From an uncultured Bacteroidota bacterium (GTDB lineage: Bacteria > Bacteroidota > Bacteroidia > Bacteroidales > VadinHA17), in the NCBI GenBank assembly GCA_903824785.1, contig CAIJYD010000026.1:49435-113434 (forward strand): a stretch of 64,000 bases of DNA, given 5' to 3'. The notes below the pieces were generated by a model that worked only from the letters and a program-made list of their open reading frames with translations, was not told where the DNA came from and did no database searches. This document shows positions 10,921-19,035 of the stretch, piece by piece; the first letter of the stretch is position 1, and each line of letters opens with the position of its first letter. A program made the translations under genes and the position numbers.

Positions 10921-10924
10921 ATGA
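10865..10924 (+). CDS. Possible 19-residue leader peptide overlapping crcB start
   Basis: ATG at 10865 opens a 19-codon frame (MNRMNYILIN...) whose TGA stop at 10922-10924 overlaps the crcB ATG as ATGA. Such an overlap can couple translation of the downstream gene. There is no Shine-Dalgarno sequence and no similarity to judge by, so it may be chance. Confidence 0.2.
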   Translation: MNRMNYILINCKLKNIFLL

Positions 10925-11298
10925 TAAAAACATTATTTCTGGTAGGAACAGGAGGTTTTCTTGGAAGCATTTCGAGATTTCTTGCATCGAGGTTTATGCA
11001 GAACTATTTTCCCTCGGCTTTTCCTCTGGGGACATTTTTTGTAAATATCACAGGGTGCTTTCTTATTGGGGTTATCTATGGCATCTCCGAAAGGAGTTCA
11101 TTGCTTACCTCCGGCTGGAAAATGTTTCTTGCAGTTGGTTTCTGCGGAGGATTCACAACATTCTCCACCTTTGCAAATGAGAACCTGGCTTTGCTCAGGG
11201 ATGGCGATTTCTTTCATTTTCTGCTCTATACCGGGCTGAGTGTTTTCCTTGGAATAGCTGCAACTTTTTTAGGAGTTCTGATCACCAAAATAGTTTAG
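10921..11298 (+). CDS. crcB: CrcB/Fluc fluoride ion channel
   Basis: A 125-residue inner-membrane protein with four hydrophobic segments, the usual length. Family hallmarks are visible: GGFLGSISRF near the N-terminus (residues 11-20), TFFVNITGCFLIG (residues 38-50, with the pore Asn) and GGFTTFSTF (residues 76-84), which contains the Phe residues lining the fluoride path. Fluc channels work as antiparallel dimers and let fluoride leave the cell down its gradient. It is followed within 75 bases by a DUF190 gene, a frequent partner of crcB. Confidence 0.95.
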   Translation: MIKTLFLVGTGGFLGSISRFLASRFMQNYFPSAFPLGTFFVNITGCFLIGVIYGISERSSLLTSGWKMFLAVGFCGGFTTFSTFANENLALLRDGDFFHFLLYTGLSVFLGIAATFLGVLITKIV

Positions 11299-11370
11299 CG
11301 CCATTAAAACTGCGTAGTGTTCAAAGGCAACTCTTTAAGAATATTTTTATCGGCAAAAAATTATATTAGA

Positions 11371-11724
11371 ATGAAACCTGAAGACAAAGCAAAACGACTA
11401 AGGATTTATATCAGTTCAACTGACAGGTATGAACATTCACCTCTTTATGAAGTGATTGTATATGAAGCAAGAGGCTATGGAATGACAGGAGCTACAGTTC
11501 TCAAGGGGATAATGGGGTTCGGTGCAAGCAGCGAAATTTACTCCAATAAACTTTGGGAGTTAAGTGAAAAACTTCCCCTTGTAGTTGAAATCATAGATGA
11601 GCCGGATAAAATTGACTCCTTTATTGACCATATTAAACCATATTTCGATAAAATAGGGAAAGGACATATCATCACGGTTGATGAGACAACCATCATACTT
11701 CATAAGAGAGGAATAAAGAAGTAA
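11371..11724 (+). CDS. DUF190 family protein, CrcB partner
   Basis: Small cytoplasmic protein with a PII/ferredoxin-like fold predicted for DUF190: KRLRIYISSTDRYEHSPLYEVIVYEA at the start, then GYGMTGATVLKGIMGFG, the family signature, and a closing strand. DUF190 genes commonly sit beside crcB and are thought to modulate fluoride export, though the mechanism is unproven. The frame is open from a GTG at 11317, but the ATG at 11371 matches the usual family start (MKPEDKAKRL...) and gives 117 residues, so I use it. It is probably co-transcribed with crcB. Confidence 0.85.
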   Translation: MKPEDKAKRLRIYISSTDRYEHSPLYEVIVYEARGYGMTGATVLKGIMGFGASSEIYSNKLWELSEKLPLVVEIIDEPDKIDSFIDHIKPYFDKIGKGHIITVDETTIILHKRGIKK

Positions 11725-11786
11725 TTTATTTTAATGTGACATTTTTCCTGAAAACCCTTCAATTTCAAATGATTAATAAATAAGAT

Positions 11787-12887
11787 ATGAATTCAAGAGA
11801 GCGCGTAATTAAAGCCTTCCGGAAAATGGAAGGCAACCCCGACAGGGTTCCGGTTCAGTTTGATTTATGCAGACAGCATACTGAAGTTTTTGGAAAGAAG
11901 CTGGGAATAGCACCTGATTATTCATTATCCTATTATGAAGATCTTACATACAGGATTTCTGCGAATGAGATAAGGACTAAAATGGGAAGTGACGTAGTGG
12001 TTGTAGGAGGGACAGTCCCCTTCGGATATATGCCTGAGCCGGTAAGCGGAGACGTTACAAAAAACGAGTTCGGAATGCATATGAAACCTACATCACTTTA
12101 TGTTGAAGTAGTGCAATGTCCTCTCGAAAACGCTAACTCAGTCAGCGATATCGCTAACTACTCCTTTCCCGATGCTTATGCAAAAGGCCGGTTTGAGAAA
12201 GCTAAAAGAGATATCGACAGGTACGGCAAAAAATATTTTGTTATCGGAGATGTGGAGATCTCGCTTTTTGAACTGGCCTGGCACCTTACCGGCCTTGAAA
12301 AATATATGGTAGGAATGCTTTGTGATGAACCGTGGCTGGAGCTTCTTAATGATCGTGTTGAAGAATGGAGTACCGGACTTGCGATGCAACTCGTTAAAGC
12401 CGGTGTGGATGCAATCTGGTTCGGTGAAGATCTGGGAAGCCAGGTTTCAACACTTATCTCACCTGAAGACTGGAGAGTAAGGTTTAAACCACGGCATAAA
12501 AGGATGATTGAAAAGTTACGCCAGGTAAACCCGGAGATCATAATTATTATGCACTCCGACGGAGCGGTTGCTCCATTGATAGATGATTTTATCGAGATCG
12601 GTGTTGATGTTTATAATCCGGTTCAACCAAATGTTTACGGGTCAGATCCTCAGGAACTTAAAGATAAATACGGCACCAGGATCTCATTTTTCGGCGGGAT
12701 AGACCAGCAATCACTTCTCCCGTCGGGAGATATCAAAATGATCCGTTCCGATATAAAAGAAAGGATCAGGATCCTGGGAAAAGAGAGAGGGTATTTGCTT
12801 GCTCCCGCTCATATTCTTCAGCCTGATGTTTCAACTGATACCATTGAAGCAATGATAGCGGCCTCAATAGAATTCGGAGGTTACTGA
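11787..12887 (+). CDS. Uroporphyrinogen decarboxylase-like (URO-D superfamily) protein
   Basis: A 366-residue TIM-barrel protein of the URO-D/corrinoid methyltransferase superfamily. It begins [27 protein letters not shown], the usual family opening. [14 protein letters not shown] appears in the middle, then [10 protein letters not shown] and a late [12 protein letters not shown] motif. The true HemE N-terminal substrate-binding Arg motif is not obvious, so haem synthesis is unlikely. Relatives act as methyltransferases on corrinoid proteins or as orphan enzymes in anaerobes. No corrinoid-binding partner is present nearby, so the role is open. Its last seven bases overlap the convergent ACR3 gene. 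Confidence 0.75.
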   Translation: MNSRERVIKAFRKMEGNPDRVPVQFDLCRQHTEVFGKKLGIAPDYSLSYYEDLTYRISANEIRTKMGSDVVVVGGTVPFGYMPEPVSGDVTKNEFGMHMKPTSLYVEVVQCPLENANSVSDIANYSFPDAYAKGRFEKAKRDIDRYGKKYFVIGDVEISLFELAWHLTGLEKYMVGMLCDEPWLELLNDRVEEWSTGLAMQLVKAGVDAIWFGEDLGSQVSTLISPEDWRVRFKPRHKRMIEKLRQVNPEIIIIMHSDGAVAPLIDDFIEIGVDVYNPVQPNVYGSDPQELKDKYGTRISFFGGIDQQSLLPSGDIKMIRSDIKERIRILGKERGYLLAPAHILQPDVSTDTIEAMIAASIEFGGY

Positions 12888-13957
12888 TCAGATGCGAAAT
12901 ACCTCCTCTTAAAAAAGAGTGAAACATTTACGAGGGCAATCATAACAGGCACCTCAACCAGAGGACCTATAACTGCCGTAAACGCTTCACCTGAGTTTAT
13001 CCCGAAAACAGCTATTGCCACTGCGATAGCAAGTTCAAAATTATTACTTGCAGCTGTAAATGAAAGAGTTGCCGTTTGTCCGTAACTTGCGCCTGCCCTT
13101 CTGCTCATAAAAAAGGAGAAGACGAACATGATTACAAAATAGATTATAAGAGGTACGGCTATCAATATAACATCGAAAGGTAGCTTTACTATATATTCGC
13201 CTTTTAATGAGAACATTACAACTATAGTAAATAGTAATGCAATAAGGGTAACGGGGCTGATTTTAGGAATAAACCTCGAATGATACCACTCCCTGCTCTT
13301 TACCCTTATCAGAATAAACCGGGTAAGAAAACCTGCAATAAATGGAATTCCAAGATAGATAAAGACACTCTTCGCTATCTGGCCAATGGTAATCTTTTCA
13401 ACAACTGAACTAACCGGCACTCCGAACCATCCGGGGAGCACTGCAATAAAAACCCAGGCATAAACAGAAAAGAGCAGTACCTGAAAAATTGAATTAAAAG
13501 CCACCAGCCCGGCACAATACTCAGCGTCGCCTTTTGCAAGGTCGTTCCAGACAATAACCATAGCAATACATCTTGCCAGTCCAATCAAAATTATTCCATA
13601 CATATATGGCAGGTTGGAATTGTTTTCTCCCGGAAACAGTTTAAAGAAGAGCATCGCAAGTGCGAACATCAGCACCGGGCCAATAATCCAGTTCTGAACC
13701 AGGGAAAGTCCAAGGATCTTAAAATTTCTGAAAACAGATCCCATCTCCTCGTACTTCACTTTTGCAAGAGGAGGATACATCATCAGGATAAGTCCAATTG
13801 CAATGGGAATATTCGTAGTGCTTTCCGGTGACGATTTCAATGAATCCCAGAATGTGGCAATAGCCGGGAAAAAATATCCTGAAAATACTCCTATAAACAT
13901 TGCCAGAAATATCCATAATGTAAGATACCTGTCGAAAAATTTAAGTCGTGGCTTCAT
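12881..13957 (-). CDS. ACR3-family arsenite efflux transporter
   Basis: A 358-residue inner-membrane carrier with about ten hydrophobic segments. The family signature [19 protein letters not shown] (residues 126-144) contains the conserved arsenite-binding Cys130, and the conserved acidic motif [13 protein letters not shown] lies near the C-terminus. ACR3 carriers export arsenite using the proton gradient, without an ATPase. It is the last gene of the arsenic island, 18 bases after arsM, and disposes of the arsenite made by ArsC. It overlaps the oppositely oriented URO-D-like gene by seven bases. Confidence 0.93.
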   Translation of the reverse strand: MKPRLKFFDRYLTLWIFLAMFIGVFSGYFFPAIATFWDSLKSSPESTTNIPIAIGLILMMYPPLAKVKYEEMGSVFRNFKILGLSLVQNWIIGPVLMFALAMLFFKLFPGENNSNLPYMYGIILIGLARCIAMVIVWNDLAKGDAEYCAGLVAFNSIFQVLLFSVYAWVFIAVLPGWFGVPVSSVVEKITIGQIAKSVFIYLGIPFIAGFLTRFILIRVKSREWYHSRFIPKISPVTLIALLFTIVVMFSLKGEYIVKLPFDVILIAVPLIIYFVIMFVFSFFMSRRAGASYGQTATLSFTAASNNFELAIAVAIAVFGINSGEAFTAVIGPLVEVPVMIALVNVSLFFKRRYFASDQ

Positions 13958-13975
13958 AATCCAATTATTTGAATA

Positions 13976-14779
13976 TTAATTTGTTTTTTCTGCTGAAACA
14001 GTAATACTGAAGATGCCCTTTTCTCCTGTGTGAAAAGATTTTATCTCACTTTCAGAAAGGTATTTCAGCAATAGTTCATCAGGCATTTGAATAACTTTTT
14101 GTTTATGAACTGTTGTATGTGAAAACCTGGCTTTCTTAATAATATCAAGGTACAGGTTCATGTCAATAGCACCAGAAACGCAACCGGCAAACATCTCCGC
14201 ATCATTTTGAAGTTTTTCGGGAAGATTCCCTCTTAAAACAACATCTGAAATACAAAAATGGCCACCCTGCTTAAGGACTCTGAAAATCTCTGAAAAAGCT
14301 TTTGTTTTATCCGGAACTAGATTGAGAACGCAATTTGATATTACAACATCCACAAGATTACTTTCGATTGGCATCTCCTCAATATCTCCATAAACAAACT
14401 CTACATTTTTAAACTGTAATTTTTCATTATTTGCTCTTGCTCTTACAATCATCTGTTCAGTCAAATCCAGACCGGTAACTTTTCCGGTTTCGCCAACTAT
14501 GGAACGAGCAACAAAACAATCGTTTCCAGCTCCGCTACCTAGGTCAAGGACATGATCTCCCGGTTTAATCCCTGCAAAATCGGTCGGAATACCGCAACCA
14601 AGATTAAGGTCAGCATCAGGATTATAACCTTCAAGATTTTCATAGCTCTCACTGAAAACAGTATAATTCACATCTGAACAGCAACCGTTGGTTCCGCAAC
14701 AGCAGCCCTTCTTATTTGAGCTGTCCTGATCAGCAATCTGACCATATTTTTCTTTTACTATCTCTTTTGCATTTTCCAT
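13976..14779 (-). CDS. arsM: Arsenite S-adenosylmethionine methyltransferase
   Basis: Cytoplasmic enzyme of 267 residues that methylates As(III). The SAM-binding motif is HVLDLGSGAGND (about residues 76-87). The three catalytic cysteines expected from characterised ArsM proteins are Cys62 (LNLGCG), Cys150 (ISNCVLNL) and Cys200 (FAGCVSGA). An extra Cys cluster, GCCCGTNGCC, lies at residues 25-34 and probably binds arsenite or another soft metal. The C-terminal region resembles ArsM of Bacteroidota. It lies between arsC and the ACR3 gene with 18-20 base gaps, so it is clearly in the same operon. Methylated products may leave by diffusion or through the ArsP-like permease. Confidence 0.93.
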   Translation of the reverse strand: MENAKEIVKEKYGQIADQDSSNKKGCCCGTNGCCSDVNYTVFSESYENLEGYNPDADLNLGCGIPTDFAGIKPGDHVLDLGSGAGNDCFVARSIVGETGKVTGLDLTEQMIVRARANNEKLQFKNVEFVYGDIEEMPIESNLVDVVISNCVLNLVPDKTKAFSEIFRVLKQGGHFCISDVVLRGNLPEKLQNDAEMFAGCVSGAIDMNLYLDIIKKARFSHTTVHKQKVIQMPDELLLKYLSESEIKSFHTGEKGIFSITVSAEKTN

Positions 14780-14799
14780 AATTATAATCAGCTTTCGTC

Positions 14800-15225
14800 T
14801 TAGATTTTCTTTTTTAGTTCTGCCTGAAACAATTCATAAAATTCATCTCTGATCTCATTCCTGATATCATAGAAAGAGGTCATAATCTCCATATACGATC
14901 CTTTTGTTTTTGAAGGATCTTCGAAACCCATATGCAGGCGGTTCCGGACCTTACCGGGAAAAACGGGGCAGGTCTCATTTGCATCATCGCAAACTGTTAT
15001 TACATAGTCCCATTCATCGTTAAGATATTCACTTACATTTTTTGGTTTATGATGGCCGATATCAATACCGGCCTCTTTCATCACCTTAAGTGCAGTTGGG
15101 TTAACCCTTGAAGCAGGTTCAGTTCCTGCAGAGAAAACCTGAAGCCTGCTGTCGAACGACTGAAGAAATCCATGAGCCATCTGGCTGCGGCAGCTGTTAC
15201 CAGTACATAATATCAGTAGCTTCAT
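14800..15225 (-). CDS. arsC: Arsenate reductase, thioredoxin-linked low-molecular-weight phosphatase type
   Basis: A 141-residue enzyme reducing As(V) to As(III). The N-terminal P-loop is CTGNSCRS (nucleophile Cys7, Arg13). The redox relay cysteines Cys79 and Cys86 sit in TVCDDANETCP, matching the Cys10/Cys82/Cys89 triad of the Staphylococcus aureus pI258 enzyme. The FEDPSK motif at residues 101-106 supplies the general acid. The thioredoxin-coupled mechanism fits the presence of thioredoxin-like proteins in the island. It is followed after 20 bases by arsM. Confidence 0.95.
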   Translation of the reverse strand: MKLLILCTGNSCRSQMAHGFLQSFDSRLQVFSAGTEPASRVNPTALKVMKEAGIDIGHHKPKNVSEYLNDEWDYVITVCDDANETCPVFPGKVRNRLHMGFEDPSKTKGSYMEIMTSFYDIRNEIRDEFYELFQAELKKKI

Positions 15226-15341
15226 TGCTTGTTTTTTTGCTCATTTATAAATTAAAACCTATTATTTACGGTATGAAAATAAGGTTAATTTTGAAAACTA
15301 TATTTTCGTTCCTTTCCCTTAATATTTGCTGTCGGATCTTA

Positions 15342-15509
15342 CTATCGCCTGTTCTCTTTTTCGCATGGACATGGTATCGATTTCATCTTTTTGTATTTAT
15401 GCTGCGTTGCACAACCTGATGAGAGGATAGCAAGTAAAGTGATTATTACAAGAAAGTTAACTGCTCTTGTTTTACGGTTAACCAGAAAACTGTTTCTGAA
15501 TGATCCCAT
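15342..15509 (-). CDS. Small Cys-rich lipoprotein upstream of arsC (55 residues)
   Basis: I found this frame by reading the gap before arsC. ATG at 15507-15509, stop TAG at 15342-15344. A basic start (MGSFRNSFLVNRKTR) leads into a hydrophobic core and the lipobox LSSGC, with the lipidated Cys at residue 33. The mature part is only about 23 residues (CATQHKYKKM...), strongly basic, with a CPC motif near the end (residues 47-49). It would sit on the periplasmic or outer face of a membrane. The CPC pair could bind a soft metal such as arsenite, but that is a guess. Small basic lipoproteins of this kind are common and uncharacterised in Bacteroidota. Confidence 0.6.
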   Translation of the reverse strand: MGSFRNSFLVNRKTRAVNFLVIITLLAILSSGCATQHKYKKMKSIPCPCEKENRR

Positions 15510-15536
15510 ATAAAATGATTGTTAAAAACCCTTCAA

Positions 15537-15544
15537 CAAAATTA
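15537..15544 (-). promoter_or_regulatory. Candidate -7 box for the lipoprotein-arsC-arsM-ACR3 unit
   Basis: On the minus strand the sequence is TAATTTTG, matching the Bacteroidota -7 consensus TAnnTTTG, 27 bases before the lipoprotein ATG. A TTG lies 15 bases upstream, closer than the preferred 19-20 bases, so the -33 part is weak. If real, arsC-arsM-ACR3 can be transcribed separately from the arsR end of the island. Confidence 0.4.
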
Positions 15545-15639
15545 ATTTATTAATTGAGTCAACGTTATTATTACCAGATTTAAACAAAAAAAACTCTTGT
15601 AATAAAAACCAACCAGGGGGAAACTATATTTGCCATACT

Positions 15640-16413
15640 TTACGGTTTAATCTTCTCAAATAAACCAGGCAACTTTGTTCTGTAAATATCAACTATCTCT
15701 GTTTCGTGATCTCCGATTGGTTTAACAGGTATTAAATCAATTACTTCTGGTGCACTCAATCCCGCTTTGTACATCATACTCAACGAAGCTTTAAGAGTTT
15801 CGTTTATTGAATCTTTACTCTCTTTCTCACTTAGTCCGATTTTTTGTCCGATCTCAGCAAGTTCTTTCCATTGAAACCAGAAATAAGTTGGCAGCATTGC
15901 CGACATAATTGCATAGCTTTCCAGCTTCTCTTCCTGAACTTCAAATGTAAATCCAAGTAAACCAAGTAGATCAAGAGTACTTTCTTTATCGCTTTTTACA
16001 AATCCCTGTGAAAAGCAGATTGGGTTATACCCTTCATTAATATAGGAAGTCGCGTTTGGTATTAATCGTGCAAGGTTATTGACCTGAACCAGTTTTGACG
16101 AAATTTTTTCAAGATTGATTTTTGGGGCGAGCGAAATAACAGTTGAAGTGGTTTTAAAATCGTTTTTCAGAAGTTCAAGTGTATCCATTATTACAGGCGG
16201 ATGAAGTGAAATAAATACGATATCCTGTGCCGCGGCTTCTGATCCATTTTCAATCAGAATATACGGAAATAATTTCCGCAGGTTTTCTGTCACTGAAATG
16301 GATGGATCTGAAATTACGATCTTGCTGAATTCCGCATTCCTATTCTGAAATGCCTGCAGAAGAACCTTGGTAATCCTTCCGCCACCAATAAAGCCCAATG
16401 ATTTTGTTTTCAT
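15640..16413 (-). CDS. Pyrroline-5-carboxylate reductase-like NAD(P)-binding protein
   Basis: A 257-residue protein with an N-terminal Rossmann motif GFIGGGRIT (residues 7-15) and IVFISLHPPVI, like the ProC family. The PN pair in RLIPNATSYINEG corresponds to the conserved RxMPN region. The C-terminal dimerisation domain is present, but the usual P5CR signature SPGGTT is missing. Where it should lie the sequence reads AGLSAPEVIDLIPVKPIG. True proline synthesis is therefore doubtful. The gene lies inside the arsenic island between the ArsP-like permease and the small lipoprotein, all on one strand. It could be an oxidoreductase recruited to arsenic metabolism or an unrelated insertion. Confidence 0.7.
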   Translation of the reverse strand: MKTKSLGFIGGGRITKVLLQAFQNRNAEFSKIVISDPSISVTENLRKLFPYILIENGSEAAAQDIVFISLHPPVIMDTLELLKNDFKTTSTVISLAPKINLEKISSKLVQVNNLARLIPNATSYINEGYNPICFSQGFVKSDKESTLDLLGLLGFTFEVQEEKLESYAIMSAMLPTYFWFQWKELAEIGQKIGLSEKESKDSINETLKASLSMMYKAGLSAPEVIDLIPVKPIGDHETEIVDIYRTKLPGLFEKIKP

Positions 16414-16459
16414 AATTTTTTCTTTTTAAAAATTAACCGAGCCCGTTTAACCTGAATTA

Positions 16460-16467
16460 CAAACTTA
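16460..16467 (-). promoter_or_regulatory. Candidate -7 box upstream of the P5CR-like gene
   Basis: Minus-strand TAAGTTTG, matching TAnnTTTG, 46 bases before the ATG of the P5CR-like gene, inside the 136-base gap after the ArsP-like permease. No good -33 element at the expected distance. It suggests the P5CR-like gene may have its own promoter. Confidence 0.35.
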
Positions 16468-16549
16468 TATGAACATAAAAATTTCCAGCTCAATCCAGAA
16501 TGTTAATAATAATTCTGAATGTGATAAACTAAATCTCCTAATTGGCATC

Positions 16550-17566
16550 CTAAAATATCACATTGAAAAGAAATCCAACTATCATAATTCCGGTTGCAAC
16601 AATTCCTGTAAAGGCCAGTATAAGAGGAAGTTTTAAAACTTTTTTTAGAATAATCATCTCCGGAAGTGAGAGGCCGATAACAGACATCATAAATGCCAGA
16701 GCGGTGCCAAGAGGAACACCCTTTTCAATAAATACGCTTACAATTGGTATAATGCCTGCTGCATTGGAATATAACGGAACTCCTATCAGTACAGAAAGAG
16801 GAACTGAATACCAGACAGATTTTCCCATAAGGTTTGTCATAAAACTTTCCGGAACATATCCGTGTGCAGCAGCTCCGACAGCTATTCCAATTACGATATA
16901 AATCCAGACCTTGCCAACAATCTCCTTAACCGCAGTAAATCCAAGGGACAGGCGCTGGTCAAAAGTTATTTGTCCCTCCGACTCCTCACCCTCTTCACCT
17001 TTATGCAGATAAACCCAGCTCTCAACATACTTTTCAAGCTTTAATTTACCGATAACAAACCCTGAAAAAATTGCAATTACCAGTCCAGTAAGCACATAAA
17101 TAAGTGCCACTTTCCATCCGAATAAACCAAAAAGCAATATTACTGCCACTTCATTTATCATTGGGGCAGAAATAAGGAAGGAAAACGTTACCCCAAGAGG
17201 TACCCCTGCCTGAACAAAACCAAGGAACAAGGGTATTGCTGAACAGGAACAGAATGGTGTTACGATGCCGAGAAGCCCTGCCATTATGTTTCCTGCAAAC
17301 AAAGACTTTCCTTCCAGAACTTTCCTTGTCTTTTCAGGAGTAAAAAATGAACGTATGATTCCTACAAAAAAAACAATAAGAATGAGCAGCATCAATACTT
17401 TAGGAACTTCAAAAATAAAAAACCGCAATGCCTCGGTAAAATGCATCCCTTTCTGAAGGCCGGGGATCGAGTCAATAATAAAATCAGTAAAAAGCTGCAG
17501 ATAATGATACAGGGCATACCATAATATTATTCCTGTAACAATTTTTAATAGTTTCTTCCAAACCAT
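16550..17566 (-). CDS. ArsP-type organoarsenical efflux permease
   Basis: A 338-residue inner-membrane permease of the ArsP/DUF318 family (PF03773), with about eight hydrophobic segments. The signature TPFCSCSAIPLF is at residues 103-114, with Cys106 and Cys108, and the related second half carries LIGVPLYSNAAGIIP. Characterised ArsP of Campylobacter exports trivalent organoarsenicals. Related permeases may move other soft metals, so this is a family call strengthened by context: it follows the ArsG-like gene by 49 bases and shares the island with arsM, whose methylated products would be plausible substrates. A charged loop (EEGEESEG) near residue 195 separates the halves. Confidence 0.85.
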   Translation of the reverse strand: MVWKKLLKIVTGIILWYALYHYLQLFTDFIIDSIPGLQKGMHFTEALRFFIFEVPKVLMLLILIVFFVGIIRSFFTPEKTRKVLEGKSLFAGNIMAGLLGIVTPFCSCSAIPLFLGFVQAGVPLGVTFSFLISAPMINEVAVILLFGLFGWKVALIYVLTGLVIAIFSGFVIGKLKLEKYVESWVYLHKGEEGEESEGQITFDQRLSLGFTAVKEIVGKVWIYIVIGIAVGAAAHGYVPESFMTNLMGKSVWYSVPLSVLIGVPLYSNAAGIIPIVSVFIEKGVPLGTALAFMMSVIGLSLPEMIILKKVLKLPLILAFTGIVATGIMIVGFLFNVIF

Positions 17567-17615
17567 ATTTACAATTTAAAAAATCTCTTTATAAATAATT
17601 GACTTACAGGAAGAA

Positions 17616-18314
17616 TTAAAGATTCACCCTGATAAGATAATATATACCGACAATAATAAAAAGTACTGCCATTGCCCTACGGAACCAGATCTCAAAAGTT
17701 TTAATTTTATTATAAACCCCTCCAATTCCAGAGACTGAATAAGCCAGTAGCCAGGCAAAGAGCATCACCGGAATCCCAGTAGCGATTGCAAATAATAAAG
17801 GCAGGTACAAACCGGAACCGCTTGCCACTGTCATTGGGATAAGCATTCCGAAAAAAAGAACACCGCTGTATGGGCAGAAAGCAAGTGCAAAGACCATCCC
17901 GAGAAGAAATGCATCGATATATCCATGTGTTTTCTTTTTCTCAAAAGCTGATGTTAACCTGCTTATCCCCGGGAAATTTATCCTTATCAGATCAAGCATA
18001 AAAATCCCGATAACAATAAGGAGCGGACCAATAATTTTTTCGCCATAACGCTGAAAGAATCCTGAAAAACGGAACTGATCGGCTCCCAGATAAATAACAA
18101 ATGCAATGGCTGTATAAGAGGCAGCCCGTCCGAGGGTATAGAAAACTCCATTAAAAAATACCCTGTTGCGGTTATCAAGGTCTTTGCTTATAAAGCCGAT
18201 TGCAGTAATGTTTGTAGCAAGCGGACAGGGACTTATAGAAGTCATAAGCCCAAGAAGGATGGCTGTCATCCATGGCATGGAACTATTTTCGAGAAGATCG
18301 GTCAGGAGATCCAT
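17616..18314 (-). CDS. ArsG-like / DsbD-family membrane transporter
   Basis: A 232-residue membrane protein with about six hydrophobic segments and the two half-motifs of the CcdA/DsbD membrane domain: TSISPCPLATN with Cys30 and AFCPYSGVLFFG with Cys147. Ordinary CcdA proteins pass electrons across the membrane. A subgroup named ArsG, found beside ArsF and small thioredoxins, is reported to export aromatic aminobenzyl-arsenicals. The neighbours here (ArsF-like lipoprotein, small thioredoxin, ArsR) match the arsEFG arrangement, so I favour the ArsG role, though thiol electron transfer to the ArsF-like partner is also possible. Confidence 0.75.
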   Translation of the reverse strand: MDLLTDLLENSSMPWMTAILLGLMTSISPCPLATNITAIGFISKDLDNRNRVFFNGVFYTLGRAASYTAIAFVIYLGADQFRFSGFFQRYGEKIIGPLLIVIGIFMLDLIRINFPGISRLTSAFEKKKTHGYIDAFLLGMVFALAFCPYSGVLFFGMLIPMTVASGSGLYLPLLFAIATGIPVMLFAWLLAYSVSGIGGVYNKIKTFEIWFRRAMAVLFIIVGIYYLIRVNL

Positions 18315-18344
18315 ACAGAAAAATAATAAATGTATATCCCGGTA

Positions 18345-18767
18345 TTATTCCATGAGAGGATCTACCTTCTCTTTAATGATTTCTCTGAACTTATCAGGTT
18401 TTGATACAGCATAAAGGAATCCTTCATTGGTGATATTGATCTTCTTCTCTCCATTTACAATAAGAAGAGTCTGACCGCTTACACCAAGTCTTTCACCGAC
18501 CGCTTTCCCTGCAGCTTCTTCAAGATTAAGAGCCGTAAAACTTATTTTACCGGTTTTAACCTGAGCCGGATAAAGCATTTCCACATTTTTTCTTGCCTCA
18601 GCTTCTACTGTTCTGCAGGTTACACAGCGTGTATTCAAATGAAAATAATAGACTTCAACATCGCTTCCTGAAGTGGAAGAAACTACCTGCTTTTTTTCAG
18701 ACTGTCCGTTGCAGGAAACTCCGGATATTACAAGCATCATAAACCCTGCAAGAATTAAGTTTTTCAT
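18345..18767 (-). CDS. ArsF-like thioredoxin-fold lipoprotein
   Basis: A 140-residue exported lipoprotein. The lipobox ending GVSC places the lipidated Cys at residue 19. The mature domain starts DVEVYYFHLNTRCVTCRTVE, with a CxxC redox pair (Cys48, Cys51), followed by a thioredoxin-like fold with LEEAAGKAVGERLGVSGQTLLIVNG. Proteins of this form are annotated as ArsF, a subunit that helps reduce aromatic nitro groups on arsenicals before export by ArsG. It sits 30 bases upstream of the ArsG-like gene and 11 bases after the small thioredoxin, in one operon. Confidence 0.75.
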   Translation of the reverse strand: MKNLILAGFMMLVISGVSCNGQSEKKQVVSSTSGSDVEVYYFHLNTRCVTCRTVEAEARKNVEMLYPAQVKTGKISFTALNLEEAAGKAVGERLGVSGQTLLIVNGEKKINITNEGFLYAVSKPDKFREIIKEKVDPLME

Positions 18768-18778
18768 TTTCGTATAAT

Positions 18779-19012
18779 TTATTTGGTTAAAAGCTCTTTA
18801 ATCTCTTCCGCTGACGGGATACGCCCTTTTGTTATTACTTTCCCGTCAATTACAAGTGCCGGGGTGGTCATAATATTATATTTCATTATTTCCACTATAT
18901 CATCGACTTTAGTAATTGTGGCATCTATGTTATTTTTTGCCACAACATCGCGTGTAAGCTGTTCAAGGGTTTTACATTTTGCACATCCGGTGCCGAGTAT
19001 TTTAATATCCAT
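18779..19012 (-). CDS. Small thioredoxin-like protein (glutaredoxin-like, CAKC)
   Basis: A 77-residue single-domain protein with the active-site motif GTGCAKCKTL (Cys10, Cys13) and the cis-proline motif MTTPALVIDG, typical of the MTH895/TM0996 family of minimal thioredoxins. It is cytoplasmic. These proteins are often encoded beside ArsR, ArsP and ArsG-type permeases and probably feed electrons to them or to arsenate reductase. It is the second gene of the operon, 23 bases after arsR. It may be the ArsE partner of the ArsF/ArsG pair, but that assignment is by context. Confidence 0.85.
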   Translation of the reverse strand: MDIKILGTGCAKCKTLEQLTRDVVAKNNIDATITKVDDIVEIMKYNIMTTPALVIDGKVITKGRIPSAEEIKELLTK

Positions 19013-19035
19013 CTTAAATCAGATTAAAAAATTAA

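Noticed and set aside
11787..12887. True uroporphyrinogen decarboxylase (hemE)
   Set aside because: The HemE N-terminal substrate-binding motif is not seen and no haem genes are nearby; only superfamily membership is supported.
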